From UBA2210 sp036825195 (GTDB lineage Bacteria; Desulfobacterota; Syntrophia; Syntrophales; UBA2210), in the NCBI GenBank assembly GCA_036825195.1, contig DAISYQ010000011.1, positions 8,898 through 72,897 on the forward strand: a stretch of DNA of 64,000 bases, in the 5' to 3' direction. This document shows, one piece after another, positions 52,060-60,553 of the stretch (its first letter is position 1; each line of letters opens with the position of its first letter). The position numbers and the translations under genes are program-made. Below the pieces are notes generated by a model. It saw only the letters and a list, made by a program, of their open reading frames with translations, was not told where the DNA came from and ran no database searches.

Positions 52060-52382
52060 CGGAAATTCCTCCGATAATCATGCGCATCGATTGGAGGGCA
52101 TCTTATGAATATAGACGGTTATTCAAACGCTACCCGATACTCCATAGGATGTCAAATGGAAAGAACGCGAATCGAAAAATCCTCGGTGTTTTTAACCGGC
52201 TCATAGCTTAGATGAGAGTGAAAGGATGATGCTCACAACTTTTCTGCAACCAGCTGACTTTAAAGCGAAAAACGGATATGATGGTTGCGATATATTTATT
52301 TCTTGATCCCATCCCGCAATTTTGGCATAAATATGTAATAAATAGGGAAAGTTTTCAACCGTTATCCATTGGAGGAAAGAAT
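52060..52382. other. Gene-free stretch before the subtilase gene
   Basis: AT-rich near 52270-52340. An in-frame extension of the protease (from 52278) lies here but lacks a Shine-Dalgarno. No repeat or hairpin was noticed; the promoter is unlocated. Confidence 0.4.
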
Positions 52383-54374
52383 ATGCGATCTAACAAGCGA
52401 AGCCATCACGGTCAGTTTGCGGTACTTAAGATTCTATGTATTGTGTTGCTTCTCGGCATCATTATGGGTCCGGTATGGGCCTTTTGCCAAATGAGGGATG
52501 ATGGAATGAAAACATCATTAAATCAGGTGGTGAAGGAAAGATATGTGGAGGGAGAGGTACTGGTCAAATTCAAGCAGGGTATTACAAGCAGTGATGCGGT
52601 ATCCAGAATGGGCGCCTACAACCTGAATATTAAGAAACGATTTACCCTCTTATCGAAGATCAAGGGCAGCACGTATGCGCTTGTTGCGTCCAAGACCCGC
52701 TCAACAGCACAGATAATGGCGGATATGGAGCGTGATACTATGGTGGAAGCCGTATCGCCGAACTATGTCCGTACCATCGACAGCATGCCCAACGATCCTT
52801 CCTTTGGCGTTCTCTGGGGATTGCACAATACCGGGCAGACCGTGAACACGGTCACGGGCACGGTCGATGCCGATATCGATGCCCCCGAAGCATGGGATGC
52901 GACCACGGGCTCGACGGATGTGATCATCGCTGTCGTTGATACCGGCGTTGCCTACGATCACGAGGACCTGGCCGCCAATATGTGGACCAACCCGCTGGAA
53001 ACTCCTGGTAATGGCATTGATGACGACGGCAACGGTTACGTCGATGATGTGTACGGTATCGACACGGTAAATGAAGACTCCGATCCCATGGACGACGATG
53101 GCCACGGGAGTCACTGCGCAGGCACGATCGCCGCCGTGGGAAACAACGGTACGGGAGTGGCGGGCGTCAACTGGACGGCGCGGATCATGGCGTTGAAATT
53201 CATATCCTCTCTTGGCTGGGGTTACGACGCTGACGCCATCGAGGCCATCGAGTATATAATCGATCAGAAGGTCAATCATAATCAGAATGTGGTGGCAATC
53301 AACGCCTCATGGGGCGGAGGCGATTACAATGTTCTGCTTTCGGATGCGATCGAAGCGGCCGGAGGCGCCGGGATTGTCTTTTGCGCTGCGGCTGGAAACG
53401 ATGGTGAAGACAACGATATAACGCCTCATTATCCCTCAAGCTATGACCTGCCGTGCATCATAGCGGTCGCCAGGACCACCAGCTCCGACGCCCTTTCCAG
53501 TTCTTCATGCTATGGCGCCGTTTCCGTTGACCTGGGCGCTCCCGGCTCCAACATCTACAGTACGATCAGCTACTTTAATGCCTCAACTGATGGAAATATC
53601 TTTTATGATGACATGGAATCCGGTTTCGGCAAATGGTACACGAATAACACTTGGGCTATCACTGATGATCGGGAGTCTTTTTATACCGGAGGGGCAACCA
53701 GGAGTTTTAGTGCACCGCCGAGCGGGTATTATTTTCTCAGTGACAGTCCCGGGGTGAATTATGTGGCATCCACAGACTCCTGGGTTGGCTGTTCAAGCGA
53801 TATCGATCTGTCGGTCTATGCAGACCAGACCGTTTATTTCAGCAGTCAGGCGGCCTTTGTCTGCGATTGGTGGTGGGCTGAGAAGGCGATCATAGAGATA
53901 TCGAACAACGGCGGCGCCGACTGGACGACGCTGTTCGATCTTTCCGATTGGTATCTCTACTATAATTATTGGGGATGGGCGGCCGATGTTATTGTCATTC
54001 CTGACAGCTTTAAGACCGCCAATTTCAGGTTCAGGTTCCATTTCATATCGGATAGCGACGACAACGATCCCGGTAGTGATGATGCCGGATGGGTGATCGA
54101 TGATGTGGCGATCGGCACGGCACTGACCAAGGGCTATGGATACAAAAGCGGGACATCCATGGCGACGCCCCATGTGGCCGGGGCCGTTGGCCTCCTGGCG
54201 GCGAAACGGCCGAATGAGTCCGTTGCCATGAGAAAAAACAGAATTCTTAGAAATGTCGACAAGATACCGGCGCTTTCGGGAAAAACGGTCACCGGCGGAC
54301 GGCTCAATATCGAAAAGGCCATCAATGCTGCTTCCGGTTCGCTCCCGGCCGTCAATTTCCTGCTGATGCAGTAA
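52383..54374 (+). CDS. Secreted subtilisin-like serine protease with an inserted domain
   Basis: 663 residues. Hydrophobic export signal (about 15-37), an inhibitor-type prodomain (VEGEVLVKFKQG...), then the S8 domain. Catalytic residues: Asp in AVVDTGVAYDHEDL, His in DDGHGSHCAGTIAA, Asn in CAAAGNDGED and Ser in GTSMATPHVAGA. Between Asn and Ser is an insertion of about 175 residues (about 402-579): a MAM/InhA-like beta domain rich in Trp and Tyr (NIFYDDMESGFGKWYTNN). GNGIDDDGNGYVDD may bind Ca2+. ATG 52383 has GGAGG 7 nt upstream. Confidence 0.88.
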   Translation: MRSNKRSHHGQFAVLKILCIVLLLGIIMGPVWAFCQMRDDGMKTSLNQVVKERYVEGEVLVKFKQGITSSDAVSRMGAYNLNIKKRFTLLSKIKGSTYALVASKTRSTAQIMADMERDTMVEAVSPNYVRTIDSMPNDPSFGVLWGLHNTGQTVNTVTGTVDADIDAPEAWDATTGSTDVIIAVVDTGVAYDHEDLAANMWTNPLETPGNGIDDDGNGYVDDVYGIDTVNEDSDPMDDDGHGSHCAGTIAAVGNNGTGVAGVNWTARIMALKFISSLGWGYDADAIEAIEYIIDQKVNHNQNVVAINASWGGGDYNVLLSDAIEAAGGAGIVFCAAAGNDGEDNDITPHYPSSYDLPCIIAVARTTSSDALSSSSCYGAVSVDLGAPGSNIYSTISYFNASTDGNIFYDDMESGFGKWYTNNTWAITDDRESFYTGGATRSFSAPPSGYYFLSDSPGVNYVASTDSWVGCSSDIDLSVYADQTVYFSSQAAFVCDWWWAEKAIIEISNNGGADWTTLFDLSDWYLYYNYWGWAADVIVIPDSFKTANFRFRFHFISDSDDNDPGSDDAGWVIDDVAIGTALTKGYGYKSGTSMATPHVAGAVGLLAAKRPNESVAMRKNRILRNVDKIPALSGKTVTGGRLNIEKAINAASGSLPAVNFLLMQ

Positions 54375-54542
54375 TGGCAAGGATTTCTGGTGGTCGCTGT
54401 CAACGCCGGTGGCAATAGAACCATGGGGCTGTTCTGTCTTTGAGCTCTCGGATACATCGGTTTGTCCGAAGCGAGCAATACGTTTCGTTAACGACAGCCG
54501 GACCCCGGCCTCGCCGTCGATATTATGTGAGAGGAGAGTTCA

Positions 54543-54962
54543 GTGAAAAGTTACAGGAAGGAACTCTGGTTTACCGTTCCCTCTCGGAGGGGTTTTGTCA
54601 ATATTACACCGCAGGTGCATGAATGTCTTATCGAAAACGGAATCAAGGATGGCATCCTGCTCTGCAACGCCATGCACATTACGGCTTCGGTTTTTATCAA
54701 TGACGACGAATCGGGGCTTCATCGGGACTATGAAAGGTGGCTGGAAGAACTTGCCCCCCATGAGCCGATTTCTCGGTACCTCCATAACCGGACCGGCGAA
54801 GACAACGGAGACGCCCATCTCAAAAGGCAGGTCATGGGGAGGGAGGTTGTCGTTGCCGTCACGGATGGGAGGCTCGACTTCGGCCCCTGGGAGCAGATCT
54901 TCTACGGCGAATTCGACGGGAGAAGGAGAAAGCGGGTTCTCGTGAAAATTATCGGCGAATAA
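54543..54962 (+). CDS. yjbQ: YjbQ family protein (UPF0047)
   Basis: A 139-residue protein of the YjbQ/UPF0047 family, formerly linked with thiamine phosphate synthesis. Motifs are INITPQVHECL (here FVNITPQVHECLIENGIKDG), HITASVFINDDESGL and TDGRLDFGPWEQIFYGEFDG, all typical. Start codon is GTG preceded by GAGGAGAG. No thiamine genes nearby. The gene follows the protease. Confidence 0.85.
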   Translation: MKSYRKELWFTVPSRRGFVNITPQVHECLIENGIKDGILLCNAMHITASVFINDDESGLHRDYERWLEELAPHEPISRYLHNRTGEDNGDAHLKRQVMGREVVVAVTDGRLDFGPWEQIFYGEFDGRRRKRVLVKIIGE

Positions 54963-55068
54963 AGATTGTATAATAATACAAATGGCATAGTATTCTATAA
55001 TCTATGGATGATCCTGTCCGTCTTTGTGTCAAATGAATTATCTGCTTATACAATTCTGACATACCTTC

Positions 55069-55097
55069 TTGAGAGAGACGAATTTTTACGGTACACT
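55069..55097 (+). promoter_or_regulatory. Candidate promoter of the ferritin-like gene
   Basis: TTGAGA (55069-55074), 17-nt spacer and TACACT (55092-55097), 80 nt before the start codon. Confidence 0.4.
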
Positions 55098-55177
55098 TAT
55101 CCGATAAGAACGAGCATTATTAATCGAATTCTGATTTTCAGGAATTCTTGTTTACACAGGTGAGAAAGGAGTAAAGT

Positions 55178-56032
55178 ATGGAGAAAAAAGCGTTGATCGA
55201 TATGTTGAACAGGGATCTTACCGATGAACATGCTGCGGTGGTGCGGTATCTGATCCACAGCTACCAGGAGGGGGAGGACACGCCGGTCGGTGCCAGCCTG
55301 CTCTCGCGCTGCCGTGAAGAGATGTGGCATATGCACTGGCTGGGGATGATCATAGGAGAACTGGGAGGAGAACCGGATTTCTCTATCGGACCCTATCCCT
55401 TTGACCCTTCCAGCAGGGCCACTCTGCTGAAATCATATATTCGATATGAAGAGAAGTTGATCCCTCACTACAACGCCGAAGCGGAAAAAGTGGATGATCC
55501 CCATATCAGGCGCGTCCTCAGGCGCGAGGCATGGGAATCGGCCATCCATGCCCGGCGGTTCCAGCGGTTGCTCGAAAAGCTTTCTCCCGAAGATGCGAAT
55601 GCTCTTCCCCAGGGAGATCAAGAACTTCCGGGAACCTTCGTGGAGAAGCTGCAGAAAGAACTCCTGAATAAGTATACAGAGATGCTTCAACATATCCGTA
55701 ATTCATGGGTCTTTCAGAACGAGGCAAAGGCAGGATGGAGCATTATGGATCAGGCGATGGAGAAGATGAAGCATCTCGCCATCTTTGCCGAGGCACTCGC
55801 CGAAGACGGGGCGGCACTCCCGTTCAAGCCGGGCTCAATCGATATGAGCCGTGCGGTCGGCGATGCCTTCCAGAAGGCCATCGATGATCTCAAGACGGGA
55901 GGCGAACGATACCGGGCGCTGCAGAAGGATGATGAACTGAGAAAACACGCCGGGATCGTCCTGAAAGTCGATCTGGCGGTCCAGCAGATCGATTACCAGA
56001 AGGAAGAGATTGGTGACTGGCTGAAAAAGTAA
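55178..56032 (+). CDS. Protein with two ferritin-like four-helix domains
   Basis: 284 residues. The first domain (about 4-145) has NRDLTDEHAAVVRYLIHSYQ and REEMWHMHWLG, the E-x6-Y and E-x2-H spacing of ferritin-like diiron proteins, then a second E/H set near AWESAIHARRF. The second domain (about 150-280) has KYTEMLQHIRNSWVFQNE and MEKMKHLAIFAEALAEDG. It may bind iron or detoxify peroxide or oxygen. GAAAGGAG before ATG. A free-standing gene, convergent with the MFS gene. Confidence 0.75.
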   Translation: MEKKALIDMLNRDLTDEHAAVVRYLIHSYQEGEDTPVGASLLSRCREEMWHMHWLGMIIGELGGEPDFSIGPYPFDPSSRATLLKSYIRYEEKLIPHYNAEAEKVDDPHIRRVLRREAWESAIHARRFQRLLEKLSPEDANALPQGDQELPGTFVEKLQKELLNKYTEMLQHIRNSWVFQNEAKAGWSIMDQAMEKMKHLAIFAEALAEDGAALPFKPGSIDMSRAVGDAFQKAIDDLKTGGERYRALQKDDELRKHAGIVLKVDLAVQQIDYQKEEIGDWLKK

Positions 56033-56071
56033 CGGTCGCTTTGCGGCTTACATAGCGGGGATTTCTTCTGC

Positions 56072-57334
56072 TCAGCTCACCTTGCGGAATCTGGGAAAGG
56101 CAAGGAAGAAAACGATTGTGAACAGGCATAGCAGAAGGCCTGCGATTCCCAGCGAATCGGCGGTTCCGATCCCTTCGGCAAGTGCTCCGAAGGGTACGGC
56201 ACTGAGGGGCATAACTCCGAAGGTCATCATACCCATGCTCACGATCCGGCCACGCATTTCGTGTGATGAGTAAGACTGCATAAGAGTCATGTTGAGGGAC
56301 ATGAAGACGGCGCTCAACACACCGATTATCATCAGGGTTGGCACAGCCGTTGTATAGGAGGCACATCGGGAAAACAGGATCAGGGCGGTTCCCCAGAGAA
56401 AAGCGAGCGCCACGAGCAATGCCCTCCGTCTTTTCAAATGATAGAGGGAGGCAAGCCCCATTACGCCGATAAGAGATCCGATACCGACACATGTCATCAG
56501 GATACCCAGGCCGTCGGACTGGATATTCAACACCTCCCTGCCCCATGCCGGAAGAAGTGTCAGATACGGGAAGCCGAAGAGTGCCGGCACGAAATTCATG
56601 ATAACGAGCCCGAGGAGAATGGGATTTCCAACGGCGTATTGAAATCCTTCTCGGATATCGGTAAATATTCCCTTGCCGGGACTGTCCTTCGATTGGGTCC
56701 TGCCCTCTTTGATCAGAGTCGTGCAGAGGACGGAAAAGGCGTGAAAAAGGGCGATCAGGTAAAATACGCCCGCTGTGTCCATATAGATAATAAGTACGCC
56801 GGCCAGTGCCGGACCGATGATCCGTGTTATGTTCATGCCCGCACTGTTGAGGGAGATGGCATTCATGAGGGTTTCCCCGGGAACAATATCCGATGTGATC
56901 GATTGCCGGCTGGGCATGTTGAAGGCGGCCAGGGTGCCGTTGCAGAATCCTATTACCAGAAGGTGCCAGAAAAGGATGATGCCTGTCATGTCCAGTGTCG
57001 CCAGAAAGAGGGTGAGGATCATGTTCCCACCCTGACTCAGCAGTATTATCTGCCTGCGGGGAATGCGATCGGCGAGGACTCCCCCGAGTATGGAGGCAAA
57101 GGTCAACGGCAGGGCGAAAGACATCATCACCAGTGCGAGCGCAAAGGGGGAATCGTCGGTCAGGCGGAGAACAAGCCAACCACGGGTAACCTGCTGCATG
57201 CCTACTGCCATAAAGGAAAAAAAGGTTCCAAGCCACAGCCAGCGGTAATCTCTATACCCAAATGACTGAAAAACCGAAGAGAGCCTGCCGTGTTTCCGTT
57301 CATATTTTTCCTGTTGATTTACATGTGGATCCAT
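56072..57334 (-). CDS. MFS transporter, enterobactin-exporter (EntS)-like type
   Basis: 420 residues from ATG 57334 (a GTG at 57373 adds 13 more). 12 helices; N-terminal FQSFGYRDYRWLWLGTFFSFMAVGMQQVTRGWLVLRLT is the typical start of this MFS group (MFS_3). Loop 2-3 has ADRIPRRQIIL. The transported substance is unknown, drugs and siderophores being usual. It reads away from the TetR gene at 57.6 kb and may be its target. Confidence 0.83.
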   Translation of the reverse strand: MDPHVNQQEKYERKHGRLSSVFQSFGYRDYRWLWLGTFFSFMAVGMQQVTRGWLVLRLTDDSPFALALVMMSFALPLTFASILGGVLADRIPRRQIILLSQGGNMILTLFLATLDMTGIILFWHLLVIGFCNGTLAAFNMPSRQSITSDIVPGETLMNAISLNSAGMNITRIIGPALAGVLIIYMDTAGVFYLIALFHAFSVLCTTLIKEGRTQSKDSPGKGIFTDIREGFQYAVGNPILLGLVIMNFVPALFGFPYLTLLPAWGREVLNIQSDGLGILMTCVGIGSLIGVMGLASLYHLKRRRALLVALAFLWGTALILFSRCASYTTAVPTLMIIGVLSAVFMSLNMTLMQSYSSHEMRGRIVSMGMMTFGVMPLSAVPFGALAEGIGTADSLGIAGLLLCLFTIVFFLAFPRFRKVS

Positions 57335-57570
57335 AATGTGTACCGGCGCCGTAGGAGATATCGGGATCTGCACAGGCAGGACAACCTCATACGATAATCT
57401 GCCATCTTTTCAACTGTATCCTCTTTTTAATAAAAAGCAACAAAAGAAAGAACTTTTTAATGATTATGGATTCGTGGTCTGGTTCTGCTTTTTCTATATA
57501 GCCCTCAAATATACGGCCCGAAATGGTAGCTGTCTTCTCTGCAAAGTGGTTGTTATCGCGGTAAAACCAG

Positions 57571-57599
57571 TTGACATATTAGAATTATCATTCTAAAAT
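57571..57599 (+). promoter_or_regulatory. TetR promoter with palindromic operator in the spacer
   Basis: TTGACA (57571-57576), 17-nt spacer, TAAAAT (57594-57599). The 16-bp palindrome TAGAAT-TATC-ATTCTA (57580-57595) covers the spacer. TetR binding here would repress its own gene and the SRPBCC gene. Confidence 0.75.
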
Positions 57600-57610
57600 A
57601 TTTAACCCAT

Positions 57611-58210
57611 ATGGGACGGAAAGCGCGCTTTCATAAAGATCATTTTGTAGGTGCAGCCCTGAACCTTCTTGCACAGGGAGGTCCTGCCGCTGTTACTATG
57701 GCGGCAGTTGCCGGTGAGAGCGGTGCGCCAATTGGATCCGTGTACCACCGCTTTGTTTCCCGGGATGTGCTGCTTGCCGAACTGTGGCTGACCATTGTGG
57801 AATCGTTTCAGAGGGGATTTATCAAAGCCCTCAAGCGAGATGATGGTTTAAGCGCGGCACTCCACACGGTGCGCTGGGTAAGAAAACATCGGAGAGAGGC
57901 ACGGGTGTTACTCTTGCACAGACGAGAGGATCTGGCTTCGGGCAAGTGGCCGGATGATATGAAAAGCCGTACCGAACATCTTGCAGGAGAACTCGATGAT
58001 GGAATCCGAGCGTTTACATGTAGTCTTTACGGCCGCAGTACCAGGCGGAATCTGCTCCGAGTTACCTTTGCCCTGATCGACGTTCCATCTGCGGCGGTCA
58101 GGCGTCACCTTGAGGCCGGTAACGTACCTCCAAAGGCAGTGGATGATTTTATAAAACAAACCTATTGTGCCATTCTCGGGAGGGGTAATGAAGGTCTTGA
58201 ATATACATGA
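57611..58210 (+). CDS. TetR-family transcriptional regulator (57.6 kb)
   Basis: 199 residues. HTH: AALNLLAQGGPAAVTMAAVAGESGAPIGSVYHRFVSRDVLLAELW. The remainder is an all-helical ligand domain. No Shine-Dalgarno is evident; the mRNA may be nearly leaderless since the promoter -10 is 12 nt before the ATG. It overlaps the SRPBCC gene by 23 nt. Confidence 0.85.
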   Translation: MGRKARFHKDHFVGAALNLLAQGGPAAVTMAAVAGESGAPIGSVYHRFVSRDVLLAELWLTIVESFQRGFIKALKRDDGLSAALHTVRWVRKHRREARVLLLHRREDLASGKWPDDMKSRTEHLAGELDDGIRAFTCSLYGRSTRRNLLRVTFALIDVPSAAVRRHLEAGNVPPKAVDDFIKQTYCAILGRGNEGLEYT

Positions 58211-58706
58211 AAGAAAATTAAAAGCAGCGCCGGAGGCTGTAGGATTTTTACTTGACAGTCTTTCGGGACCTGACGACGGACTGTGGCCGAGAGAGCGATG
58301 GCACCCCATGAAACTCAATGCTCCCCTTGGGAAGGGGGCACAGGGGGGACACGGACCGGTACGGTATACCGTTGATGAATACGTTCCGGGTAAAAGAGTC
58401 GTATTCCGTTTCGATAATGCAGGACTCATTGCGGGGTTTGATGGCCGTCATCTTTTTGAAGTCGTTCCGCGACGTGATCATACGATCCTTCGGCACGTGG
58501 TTGACGCGGAATGTGATTTCAAAAGTTGGTTGAAGTGGCATATTCTTGTCGGGCCGTTGCACGATGCTCTCATCGAAGATTCGCTTGATCTGGCGGAACG
58601 GTCCCTCAATATTCAGACGGGCAATAAAGCGCACTGGAATCCCTGGATTCGATTTCTCCGATGGATGCTGTCGAAACGCATCGGGAACCGTGATGGTAAT
58701 CGATAA
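58188..58706 (+). CDS. SRPBCC-fold protein
   Basis: 172 residues with a START/Bet v1-type lipid-binding fold (KVLNIHERKLKAAPEAVGFLL, VDEYVPGKRVVFRFDNAG, then HTILRHVVDAEC). GGGAGGGG precedes ATG 58188. Its start lies within the TetR gene (23-nt overlap), so it is co-expressed with the regulator. Possibly a ligand binder or cyclase related to what the TetR protein senses. A distinct function is unknown. Confidence 0.75.
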   Translation: MKVLNIHERKLKAAPEAVGFLLDSLSGPDDGLWPRERWHPMKLNAPLGKGAQGGHGPVRYTVDEYVPGKRVVFRFDNAGLIAGFDGRHLFEVVPRRDHTILRHVVDAECDFKSWLKWHILVGPLHDALIEDSLDLAERSLNIQTGNKAHWNPWIRFLRWMLSKRIGNRDGNR

Positions 58707-58742
58707 GCACTCTGTGCGAGTAACAGAGGATATGATAATGCC

Positions 58743-59606
58743 TTACCGCATGAGCGTATGAATGAAGGTCTTCATCTCCTGCAGAACGGTCTCACGGGCC
58801 TCGATATGGGGGGCATGTCCACATCCGGGGATAAGCCATTTCCTGACGGGACCGTTGACCTGCCCGGCGATTGACTCCATCTGGGCGGATGTACCATACC
58901 GATCGTCGGCTCCCTGGATGACGAAGAGAGGGGCGGTGATTTTCGGCAGATATTCTTCGATATTCCAGTTACGGAATTGGGAGCTCAACCAGGTGTCGGC
59001 CCATCCATGGAATGCCGACTCGGTATTGTCGCCGTGGTACCGGGTAAGTTTTTTCTTCAGGTCTGTTGTCTCATATGCCTCGACGGCCCTGCGGATCCCG
59101 CTGATCGAGACGTCCTCGACAAAGACATGGGCCGCTTCGGTGATCAGGCCGCGAACCTTGTCGGGATAGACGGCCGCAAAGATGAGTGCCATGGAGCCCC
59201 CGTCGCTGTGTCCGATGATGATCACAGCATCGATGGAGTAGTGAGCCAGCACGTCCGGCAAGGTGATGAGAGCCTCGTCGTGGAGGTAGCGAGGGGATCG
59301 TGCGCCGATGATCGGTAGCGGATCGGACTTGCCGTATCCCCAGCGTTCGTATACCAGCGCCGGCAGGCGTGTGGCTTTTGCGAGTGTTGCAGGGAAATCA
59401 CCCCACGCGTCAATACACCCAAGACCTTCATGCAGAAAGACAAGCGTCGGCGTGCCCGTTGCCGCATCGCCGTTTGGCAGTATGAACTCGGCTGCCAGTC
59501 GGTGAGATGCTCCGGTAATGATCGACAACTCTTTCGAAGGGGCAGGTGTCCGGGTCATGGCGTGCTCGTTTTTCTCCATGCCTATAGCTCGAGATAGTTC
59601 ATGCAT
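58743..59606 (-). CDS. Alpha/beta hydrolase
   Basis: 287 residues from the first ATG (59579 and 59558 are alternatives, none with a clear Shine-Dalgarno). TLVFLHEGLGCIDAWGDFP (oxyanion hole), VIIIGHSDGGSMAL (nucleophile elbow G-H-S-D-G), Asp in VIQGADDRYG and His in PGCGHAPHIE make a complete triad. It belongs to the esterase/haloperoxidase-like group. The substrate is unknown. Convergent with the SRPBCC gene. Confidence 0.83.
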   Translation of the reverse strand: MHELSRAIGMEKNEHAMTRTPAPSKELSIITGASHRLAAEFILPNGDAATGTPTLVFLHEGLGCIDAWGDFPATLAKATRLPALVYERWGYGKSDPLPIIGARSPRYLHDEALITLPDVLAHYSIDAVIIIGHSDGGSMALIFAAVYPDKVRGLITEAAHVFVEDVSISGIRRAVEAYETTDLKKKLTRYHGDNTESAFHGWADTWLSSQFRNWNIEEYLPKITAPLFVIQGADDRYGTSAQMESIAGQVNGPVRKWLIPGCGHAPHIEARETVLQEMKTFIHTLMR

Positions 59607-59891
59607 AGGATGGTTGAGACGTCTTTGATGTTTCCTTCTCTTTGTATATGGAATAGATTGTGATTAATCAAGTAACGATTTGTATCATTTCAGTATGGCG
59701 TCTTCAGGCGACGCAAGGGATCACCGAGTAGAAGGTCGAAGAGAAGTGAAAGACATTGAAAAAAGTCGCATGAAATGATCTGCCTCGGACAAAACCATTT
59801 TTCTTCCGCAAACAACGGTTATAATGTGCTTGATTTTCTCTTCAAAAAGAGCAATGGAGAACGATACGAATTGTCGGGGAAAAAGAGTGTT

Positions 59892-60476
59892 ATGGAAGCG
59901 GTTTCCTTTCTTGATTCACCCATCTTTACGTGGGTTATTATTCCTTTTCTGATTGTCCTGTCGCGAATTGTCGATGTGACGCTGGGGACAATCCGTATTA
60001 TCTATATCTCGCGGGGTATGAAACTCCTTGCGCCCCTTTTCGGGTTTTTCGAGATCCTCATCTGGCTGATCGCCATCAGTCAGATCATGAAAAATCTCAC
60101 TAACCCTGTGTACTATCTCGCCTATGCCGTCGGGTTTGCCAGTGGAAACCTAGTGGGGATCTTTGTGGAAGAACGCTTGGCCGTCGGCAAGGTCATCATG
60201 CGTATCATCACCCAGAAGGACGCCACGAAGCTTGTGAGTTTCCTCAGGTCATCGGGGTACGGAGTGACCACGGTGGAGGCGGAGGGGGCCACCGGTCCGG
60301 TCAAACTCATATTCACCGTGATCGACCGTGAGAAGGTTAAGGCGGTGATTAACAGCGTACAGACCTATAATCCCCGTGCCTTCTATTCCATCGAAGATAT
60401 CCGCTTGGTGAAGGAGGGCATCTTCCCTCCGTCACGAAGATTCGACGATCTGCTTCATCTGAGGAGAAAGGAATAA
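59892..60476 (+). CDS. UPF0316/DUF2179 membrane protein
   Basis: 194 residues from ATG 59892 (an open frame to 59775 lacks a good start). Three helices: FTWVIIPFLIVLSRIVDVTLGTIRIIYISRG, LAPLFGFFEILIWLIAISQI and YYLAYAVGFASGNLVGIFVEE, then a cytosolic DUF2179 domain (VTTVEAEGATGPVKLIFTVIDR). Family function unknown. The deacetylase fusion gene follows after 77 nt on the same strand. Confidence 0.85.
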   Translation: MEAVSFLDSPIFTWVIIPFLIVLSRIVDVTLGTIRIIYISRGMKLLAPLFGFFEILIWLIAISQIMKNLTNPVYYLAYAVGFASGNLVGIFVEERLAVGKVIMRIITQKDATKLVSFLRSSGYGVTTVEAEGATGPVKLIFTVIDREKVKAVINSVQTYNPRAFYSIEDIRLVKEGIFPPSRRFDDLLHLRRKE

Positions 60477-60553
60477 CTCTGATCGGACGAGTGGTATCCT
60501 TGAAGATTTTCCGGTAAACAAACGATGTCTCTTCTTCACGGGATTGTGATATC

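Noticed and set aside
59775..59891. 39-residue N-terminal extension of the UPF0316 protein
   Set aside because: Not hydrophobic or conserved-looking, and ATG 59892 has an acceptable ribosome binding site and begins the family sequence.
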